Under the pieces are notes generated by a model that saw nothing but the letters and a program-made list of their open reading frames with translations, did no database searches and was not told where the DNA came from. From positions 32,095 to 96,094 of the forward strand of contig CANLNK010000012.1 in assembly GCA_947492575.1 (NCBI GenBank): 64,000 nucleotides of DNA. The letters run 5' to 3'. This stretch comes from an uncultured Thalassotalea sp. GTDB taxonomy: Bacteria > Pseudomonadota > Gammaproteobacteria > Enterobacterales > Alteromonadaceae. Every line of letters starts with the position of its first letter. The stretch's first letter is position 1. Made by a program: the position numbers and the translations under genes. Of the stretch, positions 10,772 to 23,707 are shown piece by piece.

Positions 10772-11656
10772 ATGAGCCCTGCAAAACGTCGTGGCTTAGG
10801 TCGTGGTTTAGACGCCCTACTTACACCGAGCACAACCGCTGAAAATGCTGATGCAACCGCTGCTGATACTACCTCTGTAGAAAAAGGTGAGTTACGAAAG
10901 CTGCCCATTGAACAACTTCAACCTGGCAAATATCAGCCGCGTAAAGATATGTCGCCTGATGCACTTGAAGATCTTTCAAACTCTATTAAGTCACAAGGTA
11001 TTATCCAGCCAATAGTGGTAAGAACCATTGGCGAAGACAGCTATGAAATTATTGCTGGTGAGCGTCGTTGGCGCGCAGCTCAATTAGCCGAGATTGCGTT
11101 AGTACCTTGTCTTGTTAAAGATGTACCGGACGAATCTGCTGTCGCAATTGCGCTTATTGAGAATATTCAGCGTGAAGATTTAAATGCAATGGAAGAAGCC
11201 GTTGCTTTAGATCGTTTGTTGGTGGAATTTGAATTAACCCATCAAGAAGTAGCCGATGCTGTTGGTAAATCTCGTACAGCCGTAACTAACCTGTTGCGAC
11301 TCAACAATTTGAATGACGAAGTAAAAACCTTACTTGAGCATGGTGATATCGAAATGGGTCATGCTCGCGCGTTATTAGCGCTTGAAGGTGACATTCAAAC
11401 AACTACAGCGCGTACTGTTGTTGCAAAAGAGCTCACTGTCAGAGAAACTGAAACGCTTGTCAAAAAAGTGCAATCTCCAGAGCCTGAAAAGGCGCCAAAA
11501 GAGAAAGACACGAATACCTTATCCCTTGAACAAAGCCTTGCGGAACGTATTGGCCAACCCGTAACAATTAGCCACAACAAAAAAGGTAAAGGGAAGTTGG
11601 TTATTTCCTATACAAACCTTGATGAACTCGATGGAATTTTATCAAAAATTCAGTAA
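10772..11656 (+). CDS. parB: Chromosome partitioning protein ParB (Spo0J)
   Basis: The 294-residue protein starts with the family N-terminus RRGLGRGLDALL that stimulates ParA. It has the ParB/Srx CTPase domain with IAGERRWRAAQLA and the RRLENIQREDLN-like segment (LIENIQREDLNAMEEA), then the HTH KSRTAVTNLLRLNNL, and a C-terminal dimerisation domain. It binds parS sites and spreads along DNA. I found no clear parS palindrome inside this window. The gene is 22 bp after parA. Confidence 0.97.
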   Translation: MSPAKRRGLGRGLDALLTPSTTAENADATAADTTSVEKGELRKLPIEQLQPGKYQPRKDMSPDALEDLSNSIKSQGIIQPIVVRTIGEDSYEIIAGERRWRAAQLAEIALVPCLVKDVPDESAVAIALIENIQREDLNAMEEAVALDRLLVEFELTHQEVADAVGKSRTAVTNLLRLNNLNDEVKTLLEHGDIEMGHARALLALEGDIQTTTARTVVAKELTVRETETLVKKVQSPEPEKAPKEKDTNTLSLEQSLAERIGQPVTISHNKKGKGKLVISYTNLDELDGILSKIQ

Positions 11657-11713
11657 TTTTAGATAAATATTCAAGCCAAAAAATCATTTCAAATAATAAT
11701 CAATATTTTCGCA

Positions 11714-11743
11714 CAAAATAAGGGCTAACTCTGCCCTATTTTG
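11714..11743 (+). terminator. Probable terminator after parB
   Basis: An inverted repeat CAAAAT-a-AGGGC / GCCCT-ATTTTG with one bulged base lies 57 bp after parB and just before the atp promoter. The U-run is short, so termination may be partial. Confidence 0.55.
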
Positions 11744-11810
11744 TTGCAATAAAACCGTAATTGAGTATACTTGCGGGGATTTTTTGAGATGAAATTTTGG
11801 CTCTCAAAAA
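11744..11810 (+). promoter_or_regulatory. atp operon promoter and 5' leader hairpin
   Basis: TTGCAA at 11744-11749 and TATACT at 11766-11771 are 16 bp apart, predicting a start near 11778. A 9-bp perfect inverted repeat TTTTTGAGA / TCTCAAAAA (11781-11789 and 11802-11810) would fold at the extreme 5' end of the transcript. No T-run follows, so it is not a simple terminator; protection of the mRNA 5' end is one possible role. Confidence 0.65.
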
Positions 11811-11850
11811 TTGTAGATATTACGAAGGTTTTCGTTAGAGGTTTTGAAAG

Positions 11851-12243
11851 TTGAATCAGTTGGTCAAGCCAGGGCGTAAATTATCGCGGCAGCAATTGAT
11901 TTTTGCTTCTACACTAACTTTAGTTTCTACAGCAATAATTTATTTTAATTGGGGGTTAAGCCATGCCCTGTCAGCGTTTACTGGCGGATGTATCGGCATA
12001 ATCCCTAATTTTGTGTTTGCTCTTTATGCTTTTCGTTATGCAGGAGCTAGCGCCTCTAGACAAGTAATGGATTCATTCTTTAAGGGCGCAAAAGTAAAAA
12101 TGGTACTAACGGCGCTATTATTTGCCTTGAGTTTCAAGTTTCTCGACTTATCGTTAGCCCCTTTTTTCAGCACATACATAATAGCGGTGATGTCTCCCAT
12201 AATATTTACCGCAATGAAACGATTTACTTTTAATCAACAATAA
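11851..12243 (+). CDS. atpI: ATP synthase subunit I (AtpI)
   Basis: The 130-residue protein has about four hydrophobic segments and sits first in the ATP synthase operon, as AtpI does. AtpI is not part of the finished enzyme; it is thought to help c-ring assembly. The start chosen is TTG 11851, with AGAGG ten bases upstream. The sequence (RQQLIFASTLTLVSTAIIYFNWG, then GGCIGIIPNFVFALYAFRYAGASA) follows the AtpI family pattern. Confidence in the exact start is lower than in the gene. Confidence 0.88.
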   Translation: MNQLVKPGRKLSRQQLIFASTLTLVSTAIIYFNWGLSHALSAFTGGCIGIIPNFVFALYAFRYAGASASRQVMDSFFKGAKVKMVLTALLFALSFKFLDLSLAPFFSTYIIAVMSPIIFTAMKRFTFNQQ

Positions 12244-13083
<840 letters not shown>

Positions 13084-13188
13084 TTCTTTGGGATTGAATT
13101 AATTAGAATAAAACCCAAAGGGTTACCAGGACAGGATGTCCGCAACAAGAATTTTTAATTTTTTAACTTTATAACTTACTTTAAATAA

Positions 13189-13422
<234 letters not shown>

Positions 13423-13474
13423 GAGAACATCTAACGAACCCTGCGAATTAAATAGATATTAGGAGCTAACGAAT

Positions 13475-13945
13475 ATGAATATTAATGCAACCCTTATCGG
13501 TGAATCTATTGCATTTATCGTATTTGTAATCTTCTGCATGAAGTTTGTGTGGCCGCCAATTATGGCTGCTATTGAAGATCGTCAAAAAACTATTGCTGAC
13601 GGCCTTGCTGCTTCTGACCGCGCTGCAAAAGACCTTGAGCTTGCTCAAGCGAAAGCTGCAGAACAGTTAAAAGAAGCGAAAGCACAAGCTGCTGAAATCA
13701 TTGAAGCTGCTAAAAAGCGTGAAGCTCAAATGATTGATGAAGCAGCTGAAAAAGCACAAGCAGAGCGTGAGAAAATCATTGCTTCTGGTCATGCAGAAAT
13801 TGAGTCTGAACGCAATCGCGCTACAGAAGAGCTACGTCAGCAAGTGTCTGCGTTAGCTGTAGCTGGTGCCGAGAAAATTCTCGAGCGTTCAATTGATGCC
13901 GCTGCACACAGTGACATCTTAGATAAATTAGTCGCTGAACTTTAA
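13475..13945 (+). CDS. atpF: F0F1 ATP synthase subunit b
   Basis: The 156-residue stator subunit has one N-terminal membrane helix ([29 protein letters not shown]), a long charged Ala/Glu/Lys-rich helix for the right-handed coiled coil, and a C-terminal segment that binds delta. Length equals the E. coli protein. An AGGAG precedes the ATG. It lies between atpE and atpH, as expected. Confidence 0.97.
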   Translation: MNINATLIGESIAFIVFVIFCMKFVWPPIMAAIEDRQKTIADGLAASDRAAKDLELAQAKAAEQLKEAKAQAAEIIEAAKKREAQMIDEAAEKAQAEREKIIASGHAEIESERNRATEELRQQVSALAVAGAEKILERSIDAAAHSDILDKLVAEL

Positions 13946-13959
13946 GAGGGAATAGAGCT

Positions 13960-14493
13960 ATGTCTGAATTGACAACAATCGCTCGCCCTTACGCTAAAGC
14001 AGCGTTCGATTTTGCTGTAGAAGCAAAGGCAATTGACACTTGGCTAGAAATGCTTGTGTTTGCTGCTGAAGTTTCTAAAAACGACACCATTACTGGCTAC
14101 CTTTCAGGTACTGCGTCAGTAGAACAAGCGAAGGAAATTTTCCTTAACGTTTGTGGTGAACAGCTAAATGATCAAGGCCAAAACTTAATTAAAGTGATGG
14201 CCGAGAACGAACGTCTGTTGGTGCTACCACAAGTTGCTGAGCAATTCGCTGCTTTAAAAGCCGAATTCGATAAAGAAGTAACTGCGGATGTGTCGTCAGC
14301 TGTTGAATTAACAGCCGACCAACAATCGAACATTAGCGCCGCGCTTGAAAAGCGTTTGGCTCGTAAAGTGAAGCTTAATTGTGTTGTTGACGCAACTATT
14401 GTGTCTGGCTTGGTTATAAAAGCAGACGACATGGTAATCGACGGTTCTATTCGAGGTAAATTAGACCGTTTAGCAACAACAATGCAATCTTAA
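13960..14493 (+). CDS. atpH: F0F1 ATP synthase subunit delta
   Basis: The 177-residue OSCP/delta subunit links the stator stalk to the top of F1. It starts with the family signature [14 protein letters not shown] and ends with the conserved [15 protein letters not shown] block. It lies 14 bp after atpF and 13 bp before atpA. Confidence 0.97.
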   Translation: MSELTTIARPYAKAAFDFAVEAKAIDTWLEMLVFAAEVSKNDTITGYLSGTASVEQAKEIFLNVCGEQLNDQGQNLIKVMAENERLLVLPQVAEQFAALKAEFDKEVTADVSSAVELTADQQSNISAALEKRLARKVKLNCVVDATIVSGLVIKADDMVIDGSIRGKLDRLATTMQS

Positions 14494-14506
14494 CGGGGAA
14501 CAGAGC

Positions 14507-16048
14507 ATGCAACTGAATTCCACTGAAATCGCCGAACTGATCAAAAAACGTATTGAACAGTTTGACGTAGTTAGTGAAGCTCGTAACGAAGGTACTATCG
14601 TTTCAGTAACTGACGGTATCATTCGCATCCACGGTCTTGCTGATGTAATGCAAGGTGAGATGATCGAACTTCCTGGCAACCGCTACGCAATCGCGCTTAA
14701 CCTTGAGCGTGATTCAGTAGGTGCGGTTGTTATGGGTCCTTACGCAGACCTTGCAGAAGGCGTAAAAGTTAAAGGTACTGGTCGTATTCTTGAAGTACCA
14801 GTAGGTCGTGGCCTTTTAGGTCGCGTAGTTAACACTCTTGGTGAGCCGATTGACGGTAAAGGTCCAATCGACAACGATGGTTTCGCACCAATCGAAGTTG
14901 TAGCACCAGGTGTTATCGATCGTAAGTCTGTTGATGAGCCAGTTCAAACAGGTATCAAATCAATTGACTCAATGATTCCAATCGGTCGTGGTCAGCGTGA
15001 GCTTATCATTGGTGACCGTCAAGTTGGTAAATCTGCGATTGCACTAGATGCAATTATTAACCAGAAAAACACTGGTATTAAGTCAATCTACGTAGCTGTT
15101 GGTCAAAAAGCATCAACTGTTGCTAACGTAGTACGTAGCTTAGAAGAGCACGGCGCATTAGAAAACACAATTGTTGTTGTTGCGTCTGCATCAGAAGCTG
15201 CTGCACTTCAGTACTTAGCACCTTACTCTGGTTGTACAATGGGTGAATACTTCCGTGATCGCGGTGAAGATGCGTTAATCGTTTATGATGATTTATCTAA
15301 GCAAGCTGTTGCTTACCGTCAAATCTCATTACTATTACGTCGTCCGCCAGGTCGTGAAGCTTACCCTGGTGACGTTTTCTACCTTCACTCGCGTCTACTA
15401 GAGCGTGCTGCTCGTGTTAACGAAGAGTACGTTGAGCGTTTCACTAACGGTGAAGTTAAAGGCCAAACAGGCTCATTAACTGCGTTACCAATTATCGAAA
15501 CACAAGCGGGTGACGTTTCTGCTTTCGTACCAACTAACGTAATCTCAATTACCGATGGTCAGATTTTCTTAGAATCTAACCTATTTAACTCAGGTATTCG
15601 TCCTGCTGTTAACGCTGGTATCTCAGTATCTCGTGTTGGTGGTGCTGCACAAACTAAAATCATCAAGAAGCTTGGTGGTGGTATCCGTCTAGCATTAGCT
15701 CAATACGCTGAATTAGCGGCATTCGCTCAATTCGCTTCTGACCTTGACGATGCAACTCGTGCACAATTAGAGCACGGTCAGCGCGTTACTGAACTGATGA
15801 AGCAGAAGCAATACAGCCCGCTATCTGTTGCTGAGACAGCTGTTTCATTATTCGCTGCTGAGAAAGGCTACTTAAATGACGTAGCTATCAATAAAGTAGT
15901 TGATTTTGAAGCTGCGTTATTGTCTTACGTGAACAACGAGCAAGCTGAGTTGATGGCTACTATCAACGAGAAAGGCGACTATAACAAAGATATCGAAGCT
16001 AGTTTGGTTAAAGCACTTGATACATTCAAGTCTACTCAAACTTGGTAA
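14507..16048 (+). CDS. atpA: F0F1 ATP synthase subunit alpha
   Basis: The 513-residue non-catalytic nucleotide-binding subunit shows the P-loop [18 protein letters not shown] (about 169-186) and the [42 protein letters not shown] signature region. Length is the same as in E. coli. It is part of the atpIBEFHAGDC operon. Confidence 0.99.
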   Translation: MQLNSTEIAELIKKRIEQFDVVSEARNEGTIVSVTDGIIRIHGLADVMQGEMIELPGNRYAIALNLERDSVGAVVMGPYADLAEGVKVKGTGRILEVPVGRGLLGRVVNTLGEPIDGKGPIDNDGFAPIEVVAPGVIDRKSVDEPVQTGIKSIDSMIPIGRGQRELIIGDRQVGKSAIALDAIINQKNTGIKSIYVAVGQKASTVANVVRSLEEHGALENTIVVVASASEAAALQYLAPYSGCTMGEYFRDRGEDALIVYDDLSKQAVAYRQISLLLRRPPGREAYPGDVFYLHSRLLERAARVNEEYVERFTNGEVKGQTGSLTALPIIETQAGDVSAFVPTNVISITDGQIFLESNLFNSGIRPAVNAGISVSRVGGAAQTKIIKKLGGGIRLALAQYAELAAFAQFASDLDDATRAQLEHGQRVTELMKQKQYSPLSVAETAVSLFAAEKGYLNDVAINKVVDFEAALLSYVNNEQAELMATINEKGDYNKDIEASLVKALDTFKSTQTW

Positions 16049-16076
16049 TAGTTAACTTTTTCGGAGAGAAATAGTC

Positions 16077-16937
16077 ATGTCCGGCGCTAAAGAGATAAAA
16101 TCGAAGATTGGAAGCGTACAAAATACGCAGAAGATCACCAGCGCGATGGAAATGGTTGCAGCCAGTAAAATGCGTAAAGCGCAAGATGCTATGGCTGCCT
16201 CTCGTCCATACGCTGAAAATATGCGAAATGTGATCGGTCACATCGCGCTAGGTAACTTAGAATATCGCCATCCATATTTGGAAGAGCGTGAAGTTAAGCG
16301 CGTAGGCTATATCGTTGTCTCTACAGACCGTGGTTTGTGTGGCGGCTTGAATATTAACTTATTCAAGCAAGTACTTGCTGATGCCGGTAAATGGCAGCAG
16401 GAAGGCGCTGAAGTTGAGTTTGCTGTTGTTGGTTCTAAAGCAACAGCTTTCTTCAACAATATGGGCGCTAAAGTAACGGCACAAATTTCTGGTTTAGGTG
16501 ACCGTCCATCAGTAACTGACCTTGTAGGTTCAGTTCGTGTTATGTTGGACGCATACGACAACGGTGAAATTGATAAGCTGTTCGTGGTTTACAACAAGTT
16601 TGTAAACACCATGACGCAGCAGCCGACAATCGATCAACTTTTACCTTTGCCAAAGTCAGACGATGACGAAATTAAACATCGCTGGGACTATATGTACGAA
16701 CCTGATGCACAAGTATTACTTGATCAGTTGTTAGTTCGTTACACAGAGTCACAAGTATACCAAGGTGTTGTTGAAAACTTAGCATGTGAGCAAGCTGCTC
16801 GTATGGTTGCAATGAAAGCCGCAACTGATAATGCTGGTGAACTTATCAACGACTTACAATTGGTTTACAACAAAGCGCGTCAAGCAAGTATCACACAAGA
16901 ATTGAGTGAGATTTGTGCAGGTGCAGCAGCGGTTTAA
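16077..16937 (+). CDS. atpG: F0F1 ATP synthase subunit gamma
   Basis: The 286-residue central rotor shaft has long N- and C-terminal helices: [36 protein letters not shown] at the start and a conserved C-terminal helix with [15 protein letters not shown] and [15 protein letters not shown]. The central domain includes [11 protein letters not shown]. Its AGAGA ribosome site is close to the ATG. Confidence 0.98.
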   Translation: MSGAKEIKSKIGSVQNTQKITSAMEMVAASKMRKAQDAMAASRPYAENMRNVIGHIALGNLEYRHPYLEEREVKRVGYIVVSTDRGLCGGLNINLFKQVLADAGKWQQEGAEVEFAVVGSKATAFFNNMGAKVTAQISGLGDRPSVTDLVGSVRVMLDAYDNGEIDKLFVVYNKFVNTMTQQPTIDQLLPLPKSDDDEIKHRWDYMYEPDAQVLLDQLLVRYTESQVYQGVVENLACEQAARMVAMKAATDNAGELINDLQLVYNKARQASITQELSEICAGAAAV

Positions 16938-18377
<1,440 letters not shown>

Positions 18378-18382
18378 GGTGT

Positions 18383-18417
18383 TTAGCCGCTTCGCTTTAA
18401 TTAGCGCCAGCGGCTAA
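18383..18417 (+). other. Intercistronic hairpin atpD-atpC
   Basis: An 8-bp outer stem TTAGCCGC / GCGGCTAA encloses a 4-bp inner stem CGCT / AGCG in the 58-bp gap before atpC. It has no T-run. It could moderate epsilon expression relative to beta or stabilise the upstream message. Confidence 0.45.
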
Positions 18418-18435
18418 TCGTTAGGAGGTCAAACA

Positions 18436-18858
18436 ATGGCAGCAATGACTGTACATTTGAATGTAGTAAGTGCGGAAGAAGAGTTATTCTCTGGTCGCAT
18501 TGAATCATTACAAATCACTGGTAGTGAAGGTGAATTAGGTATTATGCCTGGTCACGCACCTTTACTGACCTCACTAAAACCTGGCATGGCACGCATCGTG
18601 AAACAACACGGTGAAGAAGAAGTGATTTATCTTTCTGGCGGCATGTTAGAAGTTCAGCCTCACAATGTTACTGTATTAGCAGATGTTGCTACGCGTGCAG
18701 ATGACCTTGATGAGCAAGCAGCAGAACAAGCAAAACAACGCGCTGAAGAGCACTTAAGTGCTCAAAGCAGTGACGTTAACTACGCTGAAGCTGCAGCTGA
18801 ACTAGCACGTGCAGTAGCTAAACTACGTGTTATCCAAGCAGCTAAGAAACAGCTCTAA
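18436..18858 (+). CDS. atpC: F0F1 ATP synthase subunit epsilon
   Basis: The 140-residue subunit couples the rotor to F1 and inhibits ATP hydrolysis. The N-terminal beta sandwich ([40 protein letters not shown]) and the C-terminal two-helix hairpin are both present, so it is the full-length regulatory form. The start is ATG 18436 with AGGAGG upstream; the ATG three codons later is possible. Confidence 0.97.
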   Translation: MAAMTVHLNVVSAEEELFSGRIESLQITGSEGELGIMPGHAPLLTSLKPGMARIVKQHGEEEVIYLSGGMLEVQPHNVTVLADVATRADDLDEQAAEQAKQRAEEHLSAQSSDVNYAEAAAELARAVAKLRVIQAAKKQL

Positions 18859-18893
18859 ACCACTTAGTCATTAAGACTTACGTTTTAGTGAAT

Positions 18894-18930
18894 AAAAAGC
18901 GACACTTACTTAGTAAGCGTCGCTTTTTTT
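18894..18930 (+). terminator. Terminator of the atp operon
   Basis: AAAAAGCGAC and GTCGCTTTTT flank an inner CTTAC-TTA-GTAAG hairpin, followed by an eight-T run, 36 bp after atpC. The A-rich and T-rich arms could make it work in both directions. Confidence 0.88.
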
Positions 18931-19004
18931 TATGTCTATAATTCGTAGCAAAACCTAGATAAAATAGCGCCATATTTGCTTCCTAATTACTTAATGGATG
19001 AGTC

Positions 19005-20369
19005 ATGTCACTTTCTGTCGTTATCTTAGCTGCTGGTAAAGGCACGCGTATGCGTTCTTCATTGCCAAAAGTTCTCCACCCTGTTGCTCACAAACCTATG
19101 GTTGGCCACGTAATCGATGCTGCCCGCCAAGTAAATGCTGAAAACATCTATTTAGTTTACGGTTTTGGTGGTGATGTTTTGCAAGCTCAGATCACTGGCG
19201 ACGATTTAACCTTCGTAGAGCAAAAAGAGCAGCTAGGAACAGGTCATGCGGTAGATATGGCCTCTCCTCACCTAAAAGATGATGAAGACGTGCTTGTGCT
19301 TTACGGTGACGTGCCTTTAACGCAAGTGTCGACATTACAACAGCTAATTACTGCTAAACCGGTTGAAGGTATGGCGCTATTAACCGTTAAGCTTGCTGAA
19401 CCAACAGGGTATGGCCGCATTATTCGCAAAAATGGAACAGTTGTTGGGATAGTTGAGCAAAAAGATGCAAATTCAGAACAATTAGCAATTAATGAGTGTA
19501 ATACTGGCATTCTATTGGCTAACGGTGGCGATTTAAAACGTTGGTTAAGCAACCTTTCAAACGACAATGCCCAAGGCGAATACTACCTTACTGATGTTAT
19601 TGCCATGGCGCATTCAGAAGGCAAAGTCATTGCAACAGCTCATCCTGAAACTGAGATTGAAGTGGAAGGTGCTAACAATCGAGTGCAACTTGCAGCATTA
19701 GAGCGGGCCTATCAACTGCGTCAGGCGGAAGAGTTGATGATAGCTGGTGCAAGCCTTCGTGATCCTGCTCGTATCGACGTACGTGGAGAGTTGTTGATCG
19801 GGCAAGAGGTGAAAATTGATATTAACTGTATATTCGAAGGACAGGTGGAGCTTGCAGATAATGTCACTATCGGCGCAAACTGTATTATAAAGAACTGTAA
19901 GATTGGTAAAGGCGCAGAAATTAAGCCGAATACTATCGTAGAGAATGCCGTCATTGGTGAACTGGCTTCTGCAGGTCCATTTGCACGTATTCGTCCAGGG
20001 TCTGAGTTAAAACGTGATGCCCATATTGGTAACTTCGTTGAAATGAAAAAGTCAGTATTAGGTGAAGGGGCTAAAGCGGGTCATTTGACTTACCTTGGGG
20101 ATGCTGAAATCGGCAAAGGCGCTAATATTGGCGCAGGTACAATTACCTGTAATTACGACGGTGTAAATAAGTCAAAGACAATTATTGGCGATGGCGCATT
20201 TATTGGTTCAAATGCCTCACTAGTAGCACCTGTAAGTGTTGGTGATATGGCGACCACAGCGGCAGGCTCGGTCATTGTGAAAGATGTGGCTGACAATGAG
20301 TTAGGTGTCGCTCGCGGTAAGCAACGAAATATCGCTGGTTGGCAGCGTCCTACAAAAAAAGAATCGTAA
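19005..20369 (+). CDS. glmU: Bifunctional GlcNAc-1-P uridyltransferase / GlcN-1-P acetyltransferase
   Basis: GlmU makes UDP-GlcNAc for peptidoglycan and LPS in the cytoplasm. The 454-residue protein has the N-terminal pyrophosphorylase domain with [19 protein letters not shown] and a C-terminal left-handed beta-helix built of hexapeptide repeats (about 250-440) with [25 protein letters not shown]. Length is normal. It lies downstream of the atp operon as in many gammaproteobacteria, and has its own terminator. Confidence 0.98.
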   Translation: MSLSVVILAAGKGTRMRSSLPKVLHPVAHKPMVGHVIDAARQVNAENIYLVYGFGGDVLQAQITGDDLTFVEQKEQLGTGHAVDMASPHLKDDEDVLVLYGDVPLTQVSTLQQLITAKPVEGMALLTVKLAEPTGYGRIIRKNGTVVGIVEQKDANSEQLAINECNTGILLANGGDLKRWLSNLSNDNAQGEYYLTDVIAMAHSEGKVIATAHPETEIEVEGANNRVQLAALERAYQLRQAEELMIAGASLRDPARIDVRGELLIGQEVKIDINCIFEGQVELADNVTIGANCIIKNCKIGKGAEIKPNTIVENAVIGELASAGPFARIRPGSELKRDAHIGNFVEMKKSVLGEGAKAGHLTYLGDAEIGKGANIGAGTITCNYDGVNKSKTIIGDGAFIGSNASLVAPVSVGDMATTAAGSVIVKDVADNELGVARGKQRNIAGWQRPTKKES

Positions 20370-20380
20370 TTATGACCAAG

Positions 20381-20404
20381 AAGGGAGCTCGATCTCCCTT
20401 TTTA
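20381..20404 (+). terminator. Terminator after glmU
   Basis: AAGGGAG / CTCCCTT stem with a six-base loop and a T-run, 11 bp after the glmU stop. Confidence 0.88.
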
Positions 20405-20463
20405 ATTTTATGGCTTTGTCTACATAACTAAGAGTAACTTGATCGACTATTAGTTATATGAAG

Positions 20464-21609
20464 TTAGTACTTAGTTTTATTCTTGGTGACCTTTTGAAGG
20501 TAACGGCGAGACTCAGCATAAGGGTGTTTATTCGTTAATGCCCAGTACACCGATTTTGGTTGCAGACTATTAATATCCCTAACAGCCCTATCTCTATCGG
20601 TATCAAATGTTTTCAATACATTGCCTGCACCACCATTATATGCGGAAATAACAGAGTACTCTTTGCTTGTTGAATTATTGATATTGGCAAGATAATTCTT
20701 GTAGAGGATATGTAGGTAGGCCGTACCTATATCGATATTTTGTTGAGGGTTAAATAACGTAGATTTGCTTGGTTGCCCTGCTCTATTCTTAATTGTTTGA
20801 TACACATCTCTTCCGGCTGTCGATGGCACGACCTGCATTAAACCATAGGCATTAGCACTGCTAACTGCATAAGGGTTAAAGCTACTTTCGGTTTCAATGA
20901 TTGCGTAAATGAGTGCTGGCGATATTTGGTATTTTTTGGAAGCAGCAATAACATATTCGCTGTATTGTAATTGTCTGTATCGTTGATGATCTGCGACTAG
21001 CTTAAAGTTGACTTTGGAAATCGTCTTTCTATGCTGTTTATGTGTCGAGAAATTATGATCCATTAAATATTCAGCAAAGCGGTTAGCTCGCCAAGCATAA
21101 CGAACAGCTTTGCTGTCCTGATCAAGTACTTGTTGATACAAAAATGGCTCGCTGCCAAGCTTTGGCGCTTCCGAAGAAAATATATCGTTAAGCCTAGGGT
21201 CTGCTGGCGTTAATAATGTGGTGATGATGGCTTGTTTGAGCTTCTTTTTAGTATTTTTAGTCGCGATAGTTTCTACCGTCACGGTTGCTTGCTCAAAGTC
21301 GACAATCGCGCGTGCTTGGTAATCGTTGCTGTACTTTACATATTTTTTGCGGCTTGGTAGCTCTGCGTTGTCTTCTCCCCACTCCTTTGCGACTAGCTTT
21401 CGCAGTTCGTTGAGTAAAGCATTAATAAGTGCAATATCTGATTGAACCGCGCTTTGACTTCGTTTGGTTTGCTCGATGATACCAATAATGTCTTGTGGGT
21501 TGTTCTCTACTTGTTTTACAAGTTTTTCTACTTCCGCTACAGATTGAAGCGAGGTGGTTTTACAACCAAAAATGAAGAGTAAAGAAAGTACTAACAGCAA
21601 ATAACGCAT
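20464..21609 (-). CDS. mltC: Membrane-bound lytic murein transglycosylase C
   Basis: This lipoprotein cleaves peptidoglycan with formation of 1,6-anhydroMurNAc. The 381 residues show a signal with lipobox-like LLFIFGC (Cys16), the MltC-specific N-terminal domain (KKYVKYSNDYQARAIVDFEQATVTVETIATKN), and a C-terminal SLT domain with catalytic Glu in IIETESSFNPYAVSSANAYGLMQVVPSTAG and the NGGAGNVL motif. It matches E. coli MltC from residue about 70 to the end (HPYAESRRYLQKV). It stands on the opposite strand to glmU. Confidence 0.93.
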   Translation of the reverse strand: MRYLLLVLSLLFIFGCKTTSLQSVAEVEKLVKQVENNPQDIIGIIEQTKRSQSAVQSDIALINALLNELRKLVAKEWGEDNAELPSRKKYVKYSNDYQARAIVDFEQATVTVETIATKNTKKKLKQAIITTLLTPADPRLNDIFSSEAPKLGSEPFLYQQVLDQDSKAVRYAWRANRFAEYLMDHNFSTHKQHRKTISKVNFKLVADHQRYRQLQYSEYVIAASKKYQISPALIYAIIETESSFNPYAVSSANAYGLMQVVPSTAGRDVYQTIKNRAGQPSKSTLFNPQQNIDIGTAYLHILYKNYLANINNSTSKEYSVISAYNGGAGNVLKTFDTDRDRAVRDINSLQPKSVYWALTNKHPYAESRRYLQKVTKNKTKY

Positions 21610-21723
21610 AATAAAAAAGGCACAAAAGTAAAAAGCAAATGCTTGTACTTCTTGTACCTTTTTCTATATTAAAAAGCTAGCGACCTGCAAATTAGTAGCT
21701 ACTAATGTGCCTTTAGCCTAGAG

Positions 21724-22206
21724 TTACTTTGCAATCAACTGCATGGCTTTGACAAGTCGAGGGTCGTTGATATCAGAACTTGTGTATTTAAAGACGATTT
21801 CACCTTCGCGATTAACAAAAAATGTTGTCGGTGTGCCAACCACACCCATAACTTCAGCTAGCTTTTCACCACCAACTGCCGTTTTAAAGTTATAGCCTCG
21901 AGCTGCTAAGACGTCTTGCGGAGTAGCGCCTTGGTCCTCATTAAAGCTAACTGCGACAATTGTTGAGCCTTGTTCGGCAAATTGTTTTTGCAGCTCTTCT
22001 AACTTAGGCTGTAAGCGCTTGCAGTATGGACACCAAGTAGCCCAAAAATGAAGAATGACAGGTTTTCCTTTGAACTCGATCCAGTTTATGGTCTCTCCGT
22101 ATTGAGTATTCAGCGACCAATTAGGAACAGAGTTTTTGTTTTCTTCAGCAAGCGTACTAAATGAAAAAATTAAGGTAGTCAGCAACAGAGCGACAAGTGA
22201 TTTCAT
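21724..22206 (-). CDS. TlpA/ResA-like periplasmic thioredoxin
   Basis: The 160-residue protein has an N-terminal signal peptide (MKSLVALLLTTLIFSFSTLAEE) and a thioredoxin fold with the redox motif WCPYC in HFWATWCPYCKRLQPKLEEL and cis-Pro in VVGTPTTFFVN. It probably works in the periplasm as a thiol-disulfide reductase, for example in cytochrome c maturation or repair. The neighbours (mltC and an esterase) do not define the partner. Confidence 0.9.
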   Translation of the reverse strand: MKSLVALLLTTLIFSFSTLAEENKNSVPNWSLNTQYGETINWIEFKGKPVILHFWATWCPYCKRLQPKLEELQKQFAEQGSTIVAVSFNEDQGATPQDVLAARGYNFKTAVGGEKLAEVMGVVGTPTTFFVNREGEIVFKYTSSDINDPRLVKAMQLIAK

Positions 22207-22301
22207 AAATAACTATCCGAGCAGGTTAACAGTAATAGGTTATTGGTATTGACCGTTAAAGCGCGGATAGTTATTCAGTTCATAGCATAAATTTTATTGC
22301 C

Positions 22302-23609
22302 TTAATTTGCTTTTGGGTTTGAACTTGCGCGATAGAATTCTACCCCAGTCGTCCAACGTTCCGGCATGCCAGGCCAAGCTTTTGTGTAACTACCATCGGC
22401 TTTTTTAACTTGTGTGCCGTCAGTGGTAGTTGGTAAGTACTCACAACTTGTCTTCTTAATGTGACAATTGATGAATGCTAAAACAAAATGTTGATTGAAT
22501 CGGTTGAGTTGCTGCATATTCCAATTCGGTTCAAAGTAATGGCCAAGATCTACATCATTGCTATAAGCAGCTTGAGGTGCTGGGTGAGGAGCAACATTGT
22601 GGCGCGCATTTTTGTAGACTAATAAATAGTTATCTTCTTTGCTGGTTTGTTCGAAGAGCTTCTTCACGCCATGCTCATAGCCTGAGATATCATCTTGATC
22701 ACCACTTATGTAAAGCGATGGTACGGCTAAGCTAGCGAGAGAGCCAGCTTGATGCAGATCGTATTCCTGACCCCACGGAGCCAATGCAACCAGAGCTTTC
22801 CAACTAGGGTCTGTACTTTCCTTGCCTGCATTACAAAACTGAAAAACAGGTGCTAATTTTTCCGCGTAATCTTTTGGCATGCCGATCGCTATTAAGTTAG
22901 CCTCAGCTATGTCGTAACAGCCACCTACCGTATTAATTGCACCGAACCCACCCATCGAATAGCCAATTATAGATGCATGATCAAAGTCAGTAATTTTGCT
23001 AATTGGGCTCGCGCTGTTTCTAAAGTAATCGAGGGTAAACTGTTGATCACGACTACGGTGAATCAAGGTGCTAATAAAACCCGCCATTGGGGCTTTCGTA
23101 ACATCTATTTCTGCTGTTGTTGAATCTGTGTGGTCAATTGAGGCGACAACATAGCCATGACTTGCTAAATGTTCTGCCAGATAGAACATTAATGTTCTGT
23201 GGCCGGTGTAACCGTGGGATAGAACTACAAATGGAAATTTGTTTTCATCATTTCTAAGCGTTAGCGGGGTCATATCTCGATATGCTTGCCCTGCTACTTC
23301 GAACGGCATATGTGTTCTTGTTACGGCTTTGTACGTTGCTTTGTTCTTAGTTTTGGTATTTGTCTTAGCTTTTGCTGGGTACCATACTTCAACCGTTAAT
23401 TTTCTTTCATAAGTGCCATTGAAGTCATGATGATTAAAGGCGTTTTTGTTCACAATCTCTCTTGTTTTAACACCAACAGCATAGGTGCCTTTTTTTGCTA
23501 GTTCCGGCGTAACACTAGGTTGCAATGAATAAAGTTGTTCGCCCGCTTGTGCGGTATTTATTAGCAACAAAATAATGAGTGTTGGTAGTAGTAACAATGG
23601 TTTTGTCAT
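22302..23609 (-). CDS. Secreted alpha/beta hydrolase (PAF-acetylhydrolase/dienelactone hydrolase-like)
   Basis: The 435-residue protein has a signal peptide (LLLPTLIILLLINTAQAG). It carries an alpha/beta hydrolase fold with nucleophile elbow GYSMGG, oxyanion/entry region VVLSHGYTGHRTLMFYLAEHLASHGYVVASIDHTDS, a probable acid in ISGDQDDISG and the catalytic His in NARHNVAPHP. This is the pattern of PAF-acetylhydrolase-type esterases. It is probably exported. The natural substrate is unknown and there is no helpful operon context. Confidence 0.82.
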   Translation of the reverse strand: MTKPLLLLPTLIILLLINTAQAGEQLYSLQPSVTPELAKKGTYAVGVKTREIVNKNAFNHHDFNGTYERKLTVEVWYPAKAKTNTKTKNKATYKAVTRTHMPFEVAGQAYRDMTPLTLRNDENKFPFVVLSHGYTGHRTLMFYLAEHLASHGYVVASIDHTDSTTAEIDVTKAPMAGFISTLIHRSRDQQFTLDYFRNSASPISKITDFDHASIIGYSMGGFGAINTVGGCYDIAEANLIAIGMPKDYAEKLAPVFQFCNAGKESTDPSWKALVALAPWGQEYDLHQAGSLASLAVPSLYISGDQDDISGYEHGVKKLFEQTSKEDNYLLVYKNARHNVAPHPAPQAAYSNDVDLGHYFEPNWNMQQLNRFNQHFVLAFINCHIKKTSCEYLPTTTDGTQVKKADGSYTKAWPGMPERWTTGVEFYRASSNPKAN

Positions 23610-23707
23610 GGTGGAGCCTGTTAAATGATTTATTATTGTAATATAAATAAGACAATAAATTTACAGGCTATTTTGCTAAATTTCTACTACAGGAATATGA
23701 ATTCAAC

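Noticed and set aside
9943..11656. parS centromere site near parAB
   Set aside because: No close match to TGTTTCACGTGAAACA was noticed by eye in the window; the sites may lie outside it.
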